From JAIBJN01 sp963811635 (lineage in GTDB: Bacteria > Actinomycetota > Thermoleophilia > Gaiellales > Gaiellaceae), in the NCBI GenBank assembly GCA_963811635.1, contig CAWESB010000015.1, positions 186,001 to 250,000 of the forward strand: DNA of 64,000 nt, read 5' to 3'. A program made the position numbers and the translations under genes. The stretch's first letter is position 1. Every line of letters starts with the position of its first letter. Under the pieces are notes generated by a model, which saw nothing but the letters and a program-made list of their open reading frames with translations, did not search any database and was not told the DNA's origin. Positions 17,498 through 26,608 of this stretch are shown here, piece by piece.

Positions 17498-17527
17498 ACG
17501 ATAGCGCGAACCCTGGACGGATCTCAA
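17498..17527 (-). promoter_or_regulatory. Predicted glnA promoter
   Basis: Reading the minus strand, TTGAGA (17522-17527) and TATCGT (17498-17503) are separated by 18 bases, a good match to housekeeping-sigma spacing. Transcription would begin near 17490, leaving a leader of about 95 bases that holds a GGCGCC stem and then the terminator hairpin. Confidence 0.55.
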
Positions 17528-17652
17528 GGCCGGCGCTATCCTCGACAGCGGTATGCGGTTCGACCGAGTCTGAGACACCAGGTGCCGCGGCCCCCCTCGG
17601 TGGGGCGCCGACTTTGACCCTGCGTTCGACTCGACCCTGAAGGGGAATCCGC

Positions 17653-18441
17653 ATGACCGCCGTTCGCGTTTCCGAGCTTCGCAAGCACTTCCTCCGCCGC
17701 GACGGGCGCCGCCTGCGCCGCGAGCGCGTGCCCGCTCTCCTCGACGTCTCGTTCACCGTCGAGCGCGGCGAGTGCGTCGCCATCCTCGGCCAGAACGGGT
17801 CCGGGAAGTCGACGCTCGTCCGTCTGCTCGCGACGCTCCTGCTCGCGGACGGAGGCACGGCGAGCGTGTTCGGGCACGAGATCTCCCGCGACCCGCGAGG
17901 CGTGCGCAGGCTCGTCAACCGCGTCTCGGTCGAGGCCTCGTTCTTCAAGAAGATGTCATCGGCCGAGAACCTCGCCTACGCGGCCCGCTTCTACGGGATG
18001 ACGCCCGGCCAGACCGGGCCGCGCATCCCCGAGATCCTCGAGCGGGTCGGCTTCCCCGCCGAGCGCCGCGGCGAGCCGATGGAGAACCTCTCGCGCGGGA
18101 TGCAGCAGAAGGTCGCGCTTGCGCGGGCCCTCCTCACGTCGCCCGTCCTGCTCCTCCTGGACGAGCCCACGACCGGCCTTGACCCGCGCTCACGGCTCGA
18201 GGTACGGGAGTTCATCCGCGAGATGCGCGCGACGCACGACGCGACCGTGCTCATCTGCACGCACGACCTCGACGAGGCCGAGGCGCTCGCCGACCGCGTC
18301 GGGATCCTCGACCGAGGCCGGCTCGTCTGCCTTGCCCCAGCCGACGAGCTGAAGGAGCGCTACGGCGCGGCCACGCTCGAGGAGGTCTTCTTCGCCGCGA
18401 CGGGGAAGGCGCTCGAGGACGAGGGGGTGGCCGACGAATGA
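17653..18441 (+). CDS. ABC exporter ATP-binding protein (ABC-2 type)
   Basis: A 262-residue nucleotide-binding subunit. Walker A is GQNGSGKST (46-54), the signature is LSRGMQQK and Walker B is LLLLDEPTTGLDP, followed by the H-loop in ICTHDLDEAE. The C-terminal tail resembles drug or polysaccharide ABC-2 exporters. AAGGGG lies eight bases before the ATG. The stop overlaps the start of the permease gene by four bases, so the pair makes one transporter. The exported substrate is unknown. Confidence 0.9.
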   Translation: MTAVRVSELRKHFLRRDGRRLRRERVPALLDVSFTVERGECVAILGQNGSGKSTLVRLLATLLLADGGTASVFGHEISRDPRGVRRLVNRVSVEASFFKKMSSAENLAYAARFYGMTPGQTGPRIPEILERVGFPAERRGEPMENLSRGMQQKVALARALLTSPVLLLLDEPTTGLDPRSRLEVREFIREMRATHDATVLICTHDLDEAEALADRVGILDRGRLVCLAPADELKERYGAATLEEVFFAATGKALEDEGVADE

Positions 18442-19271
18442 GGGCCACAGGTCACGTCCTCCGCACCGAGCTCGTCGGCCTGGTCGGCATCGTCGAGCGA
18501 AACACATACCTGATCCGCCGCTACGTCTGGTGGGAGGTCGCCTTCTTCCTCTGGACGGTCGCGAACACGCTCACGATCGTCTTCATTGCCGAGGGCATCG
18601 AGGCCTCGGGCGGTGAGATCGACGTCGAGCGGACGACCGCCGTGCTCCTGATCGGCGCCGTCATCTGGGCCTACCTCGGGATGATCTTCGAGATCCTCAC
18701 TGAGACCGTCGCCTGGGAGCGCTGGGAGGGCACGATCGAATACACGTTCATGGCCCCGCTCTCGCGGCCGGTGCACCTGACGGGCATGGGCCTCTTCGCG
18801 ATCGCGTATGGGCTCGTTCGATCGGTGCTCCTGTTCGCGGTGGTCGCGTTCTTCTTCGACCTCTCGCTTCCGGGCGCGAACTTCGCGGCCGCGCTGGTCG
18901 TCCTTGCCGTCGCCTCGATCTCCTTCGTCGGGATCGGGATGATGACCTCGGTCCTGCCGTTGATCTCCCCGGAGAAAGGGACGCAGCTGGGGTTCATCGC
19001 GCAGGGGATCCTGCTGGTGGTCTCGGGCGTCTACTACCCGGTCACCGTCCTGCCCGAGTGGATGCAGTGGCTCTCCACGATCTCGCCTGCCACCTACGCG
19101 CTGGACGGCGTGCGCGACGCGATCCTCGAGGGCGACGGCCTTCCGGAGCTCGTGGACGAAATCTGGCCACTCCTCGTGATCGGCGCGATCTCGATCCCGG
19201 TCGGCCTCGCCGTCTTCGGCCTCGGCGAGCGGCATGCGAAGCGGCATGGGAAGCTGAAGCGGTCGGGGTAG
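18438..19271 (+). CDS. ABC-2 type transporter permease
   Basis: A 277-residue integral membrane protein with about six helices, forming the transmembrane part of the exporter with the preceding ATPase. It shows the ABC-2 pattern: a cytoplasmic amphipathic start, helices with IVFIAEGIE, the central segment VAWERWEGTIEYTFMAPLSR and a later block ILLVVSGVYYPVTVLPEWMQW before the last helices. Start and stop are coupled to the ATPase. The second glutamine synthetase follows about 100 bases downstream but has its own promoter-like hexamer. Confidence 0.88.
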   Translation: MRATGHVLRTELVGLVGIVERNTYLIRRYVWWEVAFFLWTVANTLTIVFIAEGIEASGGEIDVERTTAVLLIGAVIWAYLGMIFEILTETVAWERWEGTIEYTFMAPLSRPVHLTGMGLFAIAYGLVRSVLLFAVVAFFFDLSLPGANFAAALVVLAVASISFVGIGMMTSVLPLISPEKGTQLGFIAQGILLVVSGVYYPVTVLPEWMQWLSTISPATYALDGVRDAILEGDGLPELVDEIWPLLVIGAISIPVGLAVFGLGERHAKRHGKLKRSG

Positions 19272-19289
19272 ATGCCCGGGGGCCTGGTG

Positions 19290-19295
19290 TACACT
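19290..19295 (+). promoter_or_regulatory. Possible -10 element for the second glnA
   Basis: TACACT 19 bases after the permease stop. No convincing -35 is seen. If it is used, the leader would include the hairpin at 19321-19356. Confidence 0.35.
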
Positions 19296-19320
19296 CCCTC
19301 CGTCATTCGAGGCGACGAGG

Positions 19321-19356
19321 CCTCGGGCCGACGGCGGCCCGGGGCTGTTTGCGTTT
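19321..19356 (+). terminator. GC-rich hairpin followed by T-rich tract, upstream of second glnA
   Basis: CCTCGGGCCG and CGGCCCGGGG form a 10-base stem (one G-U) with loop ACGG, followed by CTGTTTGCGTTT. It may terminate the ABC exporter operon or, if transcription starts at the hexamer 19290-19295, act as an attenuator of glnA. Confidence 0.5.
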
Positions 19357-19373
19357 AAAGAGGAGGTTCGGAG

Positions 19374-20729
19374 ATGGCGCAGGTCGAGACCGGCAGGGCG
19401 ACGAGCGACCCGGCTGCGCGCAAGGATGTGCTGAAGCGGGTCAAGGACGAGGAGATCGGCTTCGTCCACCTCTGGTTCACGGACATCGAGGGGCACCTGA
19501 AGAGCTTCGCGGTCACGGTGCCGGAGCTCGAGGGCGCGCTCGACGACGGGATGGGCTTCGACGGATCTTCGATCACGGGCTTCAACGCGATCGAGGAGTC
19601 GGACATGGTCGCCATCCCCGACCCCGCCACCTTCCAGCTGATGCCGAACGGTGGTCACAAGGTCGCGCGGATGATCTGCGACGTCGTCACTCCGGACGGC
19701 GAGCCATACATGGGTGACCCGCGCCACGTCCTGCGACTCGCCCTCGAGCGCATGGAGAGCCTGGGCTTCGACACGTTCAACGTCGGGCCGGAGCTCGAGT
19801 ACTTCCTCTTCAAGTCCGACGACGGCACCGAGACGCTCGACGAGGGCGGGTACTTCGCCATGACGACGATGGACGCGGCCAGCGACCTGCGCCATGACAC
19901 CGTCCGCGCGCTCGAGTCGATGGGGATCCCGATCGAGTACGTCCACCACGAGGTCGGCCCCTCTCAGCACGAGATCGACATGCAGTTCGCCGACGCGCTC
20001 TCGATGGCCGACCACACGATCACGTACCGGCTCGTGGTCAAGGAGATCGCCAAGAAGGCCGGCTACCACGCGAGCTTCATGCCGAAGCCGATCTTCGGCG
20101 AGAACGGGTCGGGGATGCACACGCACCAGTCCCTCTTCTCGGACGGCAAGAACGCCTTCTTCGACGCCGACGACGACTGGAGCCTCTCCGAGGTCGGCAA
20201 GGGCTTCATCGCCGGCCAGCTTCGCCACGCGCGCGAGATCTCGGCGATCTTCGCCCAGTGGATCAACTCCTACAAGCGGCTCGTTCCCGGCTACGAGGCC
20301 CCGGTCTACGCCGCCTGGTCGCGCCGCAACCGCTCGGCCCTGATCCGCATCCCGCTCTACAAGCCCGGCAACGAGCAGGCGACGCGGGCGGAGATCCGCT
20401 GCCCCGACCCGGCGTGCAACCCGTACCTCACGTTCGCGGCGCTCCTGCACGCCGGCCTCGAGGGAATCGAGCAGGGCTACGAGCTCCCGCCGCCGATGGA
20501 GAGCAACCTCTACAAGCTGAGCGCGGAGGAGCGAAAGGAGCGCGGCATTGTCGCGCTGCCGGAGACTCTCGGCGAGGCGATCGACGAGCTGGCCGAGTCC
20601 GACCTCGTGCGCCGGGCGCTCGGCGACCACATCTTCGACAACTACGTCAAGCTCAAGCGCCAGGAGTGGGACGAGTACCGCGTCCAGCTCACCCCGTGGG
20701 AGCTGGAGAAGTACCTGCCGGTCTTGTAG
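19374..20729 (+). CDS. glnA: Glutamine synthetase type I (alpha-like)
   Basis: A 451-residue glutamine synthetase with all catalytic blocks: GFDGSSITGF, the metal-ligand segment VHHEVGPSQHEID, NGSGMHTHQS and EIRCPDPACNPYL. It is shorter than the other copy and has SNLYKLSAEERKERGI, which resembles the GSI-alpha group (Bacillus, Thermotoga). That group is controlled by feedback and protein partners and not by adenylylation. A GAGGAGG ribosome binding site lies seven bases before the ATG. Having two differently regulated GS isoenzymes within 2 kb suggests use under different nitrogen conditions; this is inference. Confidence 0.95.
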   Translation: MAQVETGRATSDPAARKDVLKRVKDEEIGFVHLWFTDIEGHLKSFAVTVPELEGALDDGMGFDGSSITGFNAIEESDMVAIPDPATFQLMPNGGHKVARMICDVVTPDGEPYMGDPRHVLRLALERMESLGFDTFNVGPELEYFLFKSDDGTETLDEGGYFAMTTMDAASDLRHDTVRALESMGIPIEYVHHEVGPSQHEIDMQFADALSMADHTITYRLVVKEIAKKAGYHASFMPKPIFGENGSGMHTHQSLFSDGKNAFFDADDDWSLSEVGKGFIAGQLRHAREISAIFAQWINSYKRLVPGYEAPVYAAWSRRNRSALIRIPLYKPGNEQATRAEIRCPDPACNPYLTFAALLHAGLEGIEQGYELPPPMESNLYKLSAEERKERGIVALPETLGEAIDELAESDLVRRALGDHIFDNYVKLKRQEWDEYRVQLTPWELEKYLPVL

Positions 20730-20752
20730 GACGCGGCCGCTCGGCGTAAGAT
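20724..20752 (+). promoter_or_regulatory. Strong promoter pointing into the gap after glnA
   Basis: TTGTAG (20724-20729, overlapping the glnA stop) and TAAGAT (20747-20752) are separated by exactly 17 bases. No protein gene follows on this strand before 21267, so it should drive the short candidate RNA described next. Confidence 0.55.
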
Positions 20753-20758
20753 TGCTCT

Positions 20759-20841
20759 CGGTGTCGCCGCTTCTCCTAGAAGCGGGGGACTGACTGACGG
20801 CCGACCGCGAGCTGCTTGCTGAGCAGCTCGTGGTCGTTATT
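20759..20841 (+). ncRNA. Candidate ~80-nt small RNA ending in a strong terminator
   Basis: The predicted transcript starts near 20759. It contains an 8-base stem CCGCTTCT/AGAAGCGG with loop CCT (20767-20785), a single-stranded GGGACTGACTGACGG, and a long terminator stem: CGACC (20802-20806) and CGAGCTGCT (20808-20816) pair with AGCAGCTCG (20822-20830) and GGTCG (20832-20836), followed by TTATT. Promoter, compact fold and terminator together fit an independent sRNA. The simpler alternative is that the region is only the 3' end of glnA. The terminator overlaps the convergent receiver gene stop. Confidence 0.4.
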
Positions 20842-21220
20842 GGACCGGGGCGTGCAGCTCGGCCGCCGCCGAGACGCTGTCGACCGCCGCGCAGAGAGCG
20901 TGCTCGAGCTCCTCGAGCGCGAAGGGCTTCAGGAGGTACGCCAGCGGCCGAAGGCTCTCGACCTTGGCCGAATCGGGATCAATGCTGGCGCAGACGATCG
21001 GAAGCTCCTCGTTCAGCGCGCGCATTCGCGCCGCTGCTGCGAGAGCCGCGGGATCGGCGGGCTCGAGCAGGAGGACGTCGATGCCATCGTCCGGGACGAC
21101 GGGGCCCCGCCGACCGGCGGGGTAGACCGGCTCGTGGCCGATGCGTTCGACGACGTGTCCGAGGAGCGCCCGCACCTCGGCGTGCGGCTCGAAGACGAGG
21201 ATCTTCACAGGTCTCACCAT
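20837..21220 (-). CDS. Degenerate response-regulator receiver domain protein
   Basis: A stand-alone 127-residue receiver-like fold: ILVFEPHAEVR replaces the usual acidic start, VLLLEP replaces the phospho-acceptor LLD-MP with Glu at or near the Asp position, and LLKPFALEELE keeps the conserved lysine. Glu in that place can mimic the phosphorylated state or abolish signalling. Starts at ATG 21220 or GTG 21208 are both possible. It is divergent from the OmpR-type regulator with only 46 bases between them, so the two probably share regulatory DNA. Confidence 0.65.
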   Translation of the reverse strand: MVRPVKILVFEPHAEVRALLGHVVERIGHEPVYPAGRRGPVVPDDGIDVLLLEPADPAALAAAARMRALNEELPIVCASIDPDSAKVESLRPLAYLLKPFALEELEHALCAAVDSVSAAAELHAPVQ

Positions 21221-21266
21221 CGGGCTCGAGCGCGCGTATTTCGGCGGGATCTGGTATGGAAGCGGT

Positions 21267-21937
21267 ATGAAGCGCGCGCAGGTCCTGGTCGTCGACGACG
21301 ACCCCGACATCAGGGGCCTCGTCAGGGAGCTCCTCGAGCGGCAGGGCTACGGCGTCGCCGAGGCCGCCAACGGCAAGGAGGCGCTGCGGGCGCTGTACGC
21401 GACGCCGCCGGACGTCGTCCTCCTCGACGTCTCCATGCCCGAGCTCGACGGCTGGCAGACGCTCGAGCGCATCCGCGACCTCTCCGACGTCCCCGTGGCG
21501 ATGCTCACCGCCCGTGCGGCCGAGCTCGAGAAGGTGCGCGGCCTCAAGGCAGGCGCCGACGACTACATCACGAAGCCGTTCGGCAGGCAGGAGCTTCTCG
21601 CCCGCGTCGAGGCGATGCTCCGCCGCGCGGGGCCGCGCGAGGAGACGAAGCAGACCTACGCCGACACGCTCCTCAACGTCGACTTCGCCCAGCGCAGCGT
21701 CTCCGCGAACGGCGAGGAGGTCGCGCTGACGCCCCTCGAGTTCCGGCTCCTCGCCGCCTTCGTCCGCCACCCCGGCCAGCTGCTCTCGCACGACCAGGTG
21801 CTCGAGCTCGTCTGGGGCGACTCGTTCTCGGCCTCCCGCGACCAGGTGAAGCTCTACGTCGGCTATCTGCGGCGCAAGCTCGAGGGCGCCGGGGTGGACG
21901 GGTCCGTGATCGAGACCGTGCGCGGGTTCGGCTACCG

Positions 21938-21959
<22 letters not shown>
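21267..21959 (+). CDS. OmpR/PhoB family response regulator
   Basis: A 230-residue DNA-binding response regulator. The receiver has VVDDDPDI, the phospho-acceptor Asp in VVLLDVSMPELDG and the lysine in ITKPF. The C-terminal winged helix shows ALTPLEFRLLAAFVRHPGQLLSHDQVLELVWG and ends in VRGFGYRYRP, typical of PhoB/OmpR. GGAAGCGGT precedes the ATG. The 3' end overlaps the convergent receiver gene by 22 bases. The nearby PAS histidine kinase is a possible partner, but that kinase already has its own receiver gene. Confidence 0.9.
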
Positions 21960-22306
<347 letters not shown>

Positions 22307-22308
22307 GC

Positions 22309-24996
22309 CTACAGCGCCACCTCGCTGCGCTCGCGCACCTCGGCGTGGCGGCGGAGCGGGAGGCTCACGTGGAACGTCGTGCCCGCTCCCTCCTCGCTTG
22401 CAACGGTGATCCTCCCTTCGTGTGCCTCGACGATCGCCTTCGAGATCGCGAGGCCGAGGCCGGTGCCCTGGATGGCCTGCTCGGTCGCGGTCGACGTGCG
22501 GAAGAAGCGCTCGAAGAGGAACTCCTGCTCGACGGCGGGGATGCCCATGCCGCTGTCGCGTACCTCGAGGATCGCCTGCTTCCTGAGGACGCGGACCCGC
22601 ACGTCGACGCGCCCACCGTCGGGCGTGAACTTGATCGCGTTCGAGACGAGGTTGTCGAGGAGCTGGCCGATGCGTGCCCGGTCCCCGGCGACGGGCGGAG
22701 TCGGGCCGGTCGCGAGGGTGAGCGTGATCCCCTTGGCCTCGGCCTGCGGCCGCGCGGTCTCGACGCTCTCCGACGCCACGGTGCAGAGGTCGAGGGCGCC
22801 GACGTCGAGGACCAGCTTGCCGGCCTCGACCTGTGCGAGGAAGAGCAGGTCGCCGACGAGGTGCAGCAGCCGATGGGAGTTCCGTTCGACGACGCCGAGG
22901 AACTGGCGCTGATCGTCGGTCAGCTCGCCCGCCTCGCCGTCGAGAAGGAGCTCCGTGTAGCCGCGGATCGACGTCAGCGGAGTCCGGAGCTCGTGCGAGA
23001 CGAGCGCGATGAACTCGTCCTTGAGGCGGTCGAGCTCGCGCAGGCGCTCGTTCTGCGCTGCGAGATCGCGCTGAGCCGCTTCGGCGATCGCGCGCGCCTC
23101 CTGCTCGCCGACGAGGAGCCGCTCGCGGTCGGCCTCGGCCTGGATCCGGCCCGTGACGTCGCGGTCGGTGCCGCGCCAGCCGATCAGCTCGCCCTCGGCG
23201 TCGAGGTCGGGCGTCGCGGTGCTCTCGAGGAAGCGCAGGCTGCCGTCGCGGTGGAGGCAGCGGACGACCATGGCCGACCAGCCCTCCTTGCGCTCGGCCT
23301 GCTCGGCGATGGCGCGCACGAGCTCCTCGCGATCGGCCTCGAGGACGAACTCGGTCCACGCCATCCCGACGACTTCCTCCGGCTCGTAGCCGAGGATCCG
23401 CGTGACCGCGGGGTTCGAGTACGTGTGCACGGTCTCCACGTCCATCGCCCACACCCATTCCTCGGTCGTCTCGACGAAGGCGCGGAACTTCGACTCGCTG
23501 TCGCGAATGGCCTGCTCGGCCCGCTTGCGCTCCGTGACGTCCTGGCCGATCGCGGAGACGCCGACGACCTTGCCCGACGAGTTGCGGATCGGCGAGTACG
23601 TGAAGGAGACGTGGACGCGGCTGCCGTCCTCGCGCCGGCGGACCGTCTCGAACTGGGCGACCCGGTCTTCCTCGACGACCCTGCGCAGGAGATCGAGCGC
23701 CCGCTGCTGGTGCTCCGGAGGCATCAGCAGCGTGACCGGCTGCCCGAGCACCTCTTCGGCGGGGTAGCCGAACATGCGCTCGGCGCCCGCGTTCCAGCTC
23801 GTGAAGCGCAGGTCGAGCGACGCGCTCGTGATCGCTTCGTTCGACGACTCGATGATCGAAGCGAGGCGGGCGCGCGTTTCCTCGGCGTTCTTACGCTCCG
23901 TGATGTCGACGAGGAAGCCCTGGGCGTGCATCGGCCGACCGGCCTGATCCTTGGCGATCGTCACCTCGTCGTGGATCCAGACAGCCCGGCCGTCCTTCGC
24001 GATCATCCGGTACCTGATCGAGAAGGGCTCGCCGCTCTCATAGGACTCGGTGTGCGCGGCGATCGTTTGCTCGCGGTCGTCCGGATGGAGGATCTTGACG
24101 AAGAACTCGGGGTCGCTCATGCACTCGAGCGGCGTGTAGCCGACGAGGTCCTCGATCTGTGGGCTCATGTAGATGCACGAGCTGGTCTCGTCGAGACGCG
24201 TGATGTACATGACGAGGGGCAGCTGCTCGACGAGGCTGCGGTAGTTGCGCTCGGCCTCGCTCACCCGCACCTCGGCCTTGTCGCGCTGGTCGAGGGCCTG
24301 CGCCAGCGCGGTGGCGTGCTGCTCGAGACCCTTGTTGCGGTTGTCCAGGGCCCGGGTCACCTGGCGGAGGATCGGGAAGAGCGTGGCATAGAGGAGGAGC
24401 AGCGCCAGGCCCAGCGCGATCGCGACCGGCGTGATCGTCTCCTGGATGTCGGCGGCGACGGGCGCGTAGGCCTCGTAGACCTCGAGCACGCCCGCGGTCT
24501 CGTCCGAGGTTCCCGCGAGGACGGGGACGTAGGACTCGAACGCCTTCGTGCCGTCGCTGCCGCCCGACTCCTCGTTGAGGGTCGTGACCCGCTGGACGGC
24601 TTGACCCGAAAGCGCGGGCTCCAGCTCCGCGAGATCGTCAGCCCGCTCCCCGATCAGCCCGTGGTCGGTCGAGTACGTGACCACGCCTTCCGGGCTCCAG
24701 AGCTTCATCCGGAGGAGGTTTCCGACCAGCTCCCGCTCGAAGGCGGCGTCGAGCTCGGCGCGTCTTTCCGGCGGCACGGGGCCGCCGAAGTCGGCCTCGG
24801 TGAGGCTGGGCGCGATCCGGGCCGCGACCTCGGTCGCATGGGCGGTGACCTCCTGGCGCCCGCGCTCCTCGGCCTCGCTCCTGACGACCCAGAAGATGGC
24901 CACCCAGGCGAGCGCGAGCGCGATCGCGCTGTAGATCGCGAACCGCAGGACGAGACGCGGTGGCTTTCTCGGCGCAGGCGGAGCCGAAACGGTCAC
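22309..24996 (-). CDS. Membrane hybrid-type sensor histidine kinase with three PAS domains
   Basis: An 895-residue sensor kinase from GTG 24996. Order: transmembrane helix (about 16-38), extracytoplasmic sensor region (to about 185), second helix, three PAS/PAC units (starting near residues 245, 370 and 500, the first with YITRLDE, the second with WNAGAERMFGYPAEEVLG), a short coiled coil, the HisKA box VSHELRTPLTSIRGY and a HATPase with NLVSNAIKFTPDGGR, DSGMGIP and GTGLGLAISK. The reading frame continues upstream of 24996 but the sequence there is Arg/Pro-rich noise. A stand-alone receiver follows directly. It is divergent from the PdtaS-like kinase with 47 bases between starts. The signal is unknown. 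Confidence 0.88.
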   Translation of the reverse strand: MTVSAPPAPRKPPRLVLRFAIYSAIALALAWVAIFWVVRSEAEERGRQEVTAHATEVAARIAPSLTEADFGGPVPPERRAELDAAFERELVGNLLRMKLWSPEGVVTYSTDHGLIGERADDLAELEPALSGQAVQRVTTLNEESGGSDGTKAFESYVPVLAGTSDETAGVLEVYEAYAPVAADIQETITPVAIALGLALLLLYATLFPILRQVTRALDNRNKGLEQHATALAQALDQRDKAEVRVSEAERNYRSLVEQLPLVMYITRLDETSSCIYMSPQIEDLVGYTPLECMSDPEFFVKILHPDDREQTIAAHTESYESGEPFSIRYRMIAKDGRAVWIHDEVTIAKDQAGRPMHAQGFLVDITERKNAEETRARLASIIESSNEAITSASLDLRFTSWNAGAERMFGYPAEEVLGQPVTLLMPPEHQQRALDLLRRVVEEDRVAQFETVRRREDGSRVHVSFTYSPIRNSSGKVVGVSAIGQDVTERKRAEQAIRDSESKFRAFVETTEEWVWAMDVETVHTYSNPAVTRILGYEPEEVVGMAWTEFVLEADREELVRAIAEQAERKEGWSAMVVRCLHRDGSLRFLESTATPDLDAEGELIGWRGTDRDVTGRIQAEADRERLLVGEQEARAIAEAAQRDLAAQNERLRELDRLKDEFIALVSHELRTPLTSIRGYTELLLDGEAGELTDDQRQFLGVVERNSHRLLHLVGDLLFLAQVEAGKLVLDVGALDLCTVASESVETARPQAEAKGITLTLATGPTPPVAGDRARIGQLLDNLVSNAIKFTPDGGRVDVRVRVLRKQAILEVRDSGMGIPAVEQEFLFERFFRTSTATEQAIQGTGLGLAISKAIVEAHEGRITVASEEGAGTTFHVSLPLRRHAEVRERSEVAL

Positions 24997-25043
24997 GTTG
25001 CTCGTTATCGGTGCCGCCAAACCCTTGCTTGAATGTCGTTCAC

Positions 25044-26453
25044 GTGGACAGATCTGCCCGCCACCTCCGGCTCTTGACGGAGACGATCGCCGCTGTGAAC
25101 TCGACCCTCGACCTCGACGAGGTGTTCGACCTGATCGCGCACAAGGTGGCCGAGGCGCTGGAGACCGACGCGTGCTTCGTCTACCTGTACGACGAGGCGG
25201 CGAACGAGCTCGTCCTGCGTGCCTCGTACGGCACCCGCGTCGAGGACATGACCCGGGTTCCAAAGATGCGCCCTGGCGAGGGGATCACGGGATCCGCGGC
25301 CGCGGAGCGGGCGCCGGTGATGATCGCGCGCGAGGCTCACCTCGACCCGCGCTTCAAGCACTTCCCGAACCTCCGCGAGGCGCACTACCAGTCGATCCTC
25401 GCCGTCCCGATCCTCGCCCGCGACCGCCTCGAGGGCGCCCTCAACGTCCGTACCGAGGCGGCGCGCGAGTTCAGCGGCGACGAGATCGACCTGCTCATGG
25501 CCATCGCGGGCCAGGTCGCGCAGGCGATCGAGAACGCGAAGCTCTACGAGCATGCGCAGCGCCGCGTCGCCGAGCTGGAGGCGCTCGCGGCCATCTCCGA
25601 GGCGGTCTCCGAGTCGCTCTACCTCGAGGAGTCCCTCGAGGCGATCGTGAACACGACGATCAAGGCCGTCGACGCGAGCGGGGCCGCGCTCGTGCTCCAG
25701 GACGGGACGATTGCCTGGCCGGAGGGTCGTGCAGGCGCCCATGCCGTCCGCTACCCACTGCGCTGGAAGGGTCGGCAGGTCGGCGAGCTCGTCTGCGACC
25801 GCGACACCCCGTTCACGGAGGAGGAGCGCCGCCTGCTCGCCTCGATCGCCCGGCAGGCCGCCGTCGCGCTCGAGCACGGGCGCGCGGTGCTGCGCGGCGT
25901 GCTCGCCCAGGAGATCCATCATCGCGTCAAGAACAACCTGCAGACGGTGGCTTCGCTGCTGCGGCTCCAGGCCGCGAGCGCCGACACGATCGACCCGCAG
26001 AAGGCCCTCGGCGACTCGGTAAACCGCATCCTCGCGATCGCGGCCGTGCACGAGGTCCTCACCGAGCGCCGCGACGACGACGTCGACCTCGGCGAGCTCG
26101 TCGACCGGCTGCGCTCCATGCTCGTCCAGGGCCTCGGCGGCGGTAAGCAGGTCAGCTCCCACCTCGAACCGATCTCGCTCCACGGCGAGCGGGCGACCGC
26201 CCTCGCGCTCGTCTTCTGCGAGCTGCTCGGGAACGCGCTGGAGCACGGTGGCGACGAAGTACTCGTCGAGCTGGGGCGCTCGAACGGGCGGGTGCTCCTG
26301 ACCGTCGCCGACAACGGCTCGTGGAGTGACGACGCGCGCGAGGGCACCGGCCTCTCGATCGTCCGCGCTCTCGTCCGCGAGGAGCTCGACGGCGAGCTCT
26401 TGCTCCGCACGGATCACGGTCTGCGCGCCGAGGTGGCCTTCCCCGCCGCGTAG
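25044..26453 (+). CDS. PdtaS-like sensor histidine kinase (GAF-GAF-HisKA_2-HATPase)
   Basis: A soluble 469-residue kinase. The N-terminal GAF domain (about 8-165) includes EVFDLIAHKVAEALETDACFV and later MRPGEGITG; a second GAF-like region follows (about 180-290). The phosphorylation box is EIHHRVKNNLQTVASLLRLQ (HisKA_2), and the ATPase has FCELLGNALEHGG and GTGLSIVRAL. This arrangement and the ANTAR regulator just downstream match mycobacterial PdtaS/PdtaR, a system that controls translation of mRNAs with ANTAR-target hairpins. GTG 25044 is chosen because upstream residues are low-complexity. Confidence 0.85.
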   Translation: MDRSARHLRLLTETIAAVNSTLDLDEVFDLIAHKVAEALETDACFVYLYDEAANELVLRASYGTRVEDMTRVPKMRPGEGITGSAAAERAPVMIAREAHLDPRFKHFPNLREAHYQSILAVPILARDRLEGALNVRTEAAREFSGDEIDLLMAIAGQVAQAIENAKLYEHAQRRVAELEALAAISEAVSESLYLEESLEAIVNTTIKAVDASGAALVLQDGTIAWPEGRAGAHAVRYPLRWKGRQVGELVCDRDTPFTEEERRLLASIARQAAVALEHGRAVLRGVLAQEIHHRVKNNLQTVASLLRLQAASADTIDPQKALGDSVNRILAIAAVHEVLTERRDDDVDLGELVDRLRSMLVQGLGGGKQVSSHLEPISLHGERATALALVFCELLGNALEHGGDEVLVELGRSNGRVLLTVADNGSWSDDAREGTGLSIVRALVREELDGELLLRTDHGLRAEVAFPAA

Positions 26454-26608
26454 CGGCGCGCCCGCCCATCGATGCCGGACTGGACCACCAGTTACCCGCG
26501 TGTGTGTGGGAGACCCACCTCCCCGTCCCTTGGCTCGAGCCTATCGCCGGCGGGCGCGCGCATGGGGCGCGAGTTCGTGCCGAGACTGCGCCGGCGGAGG
26601 GGTCGTCG

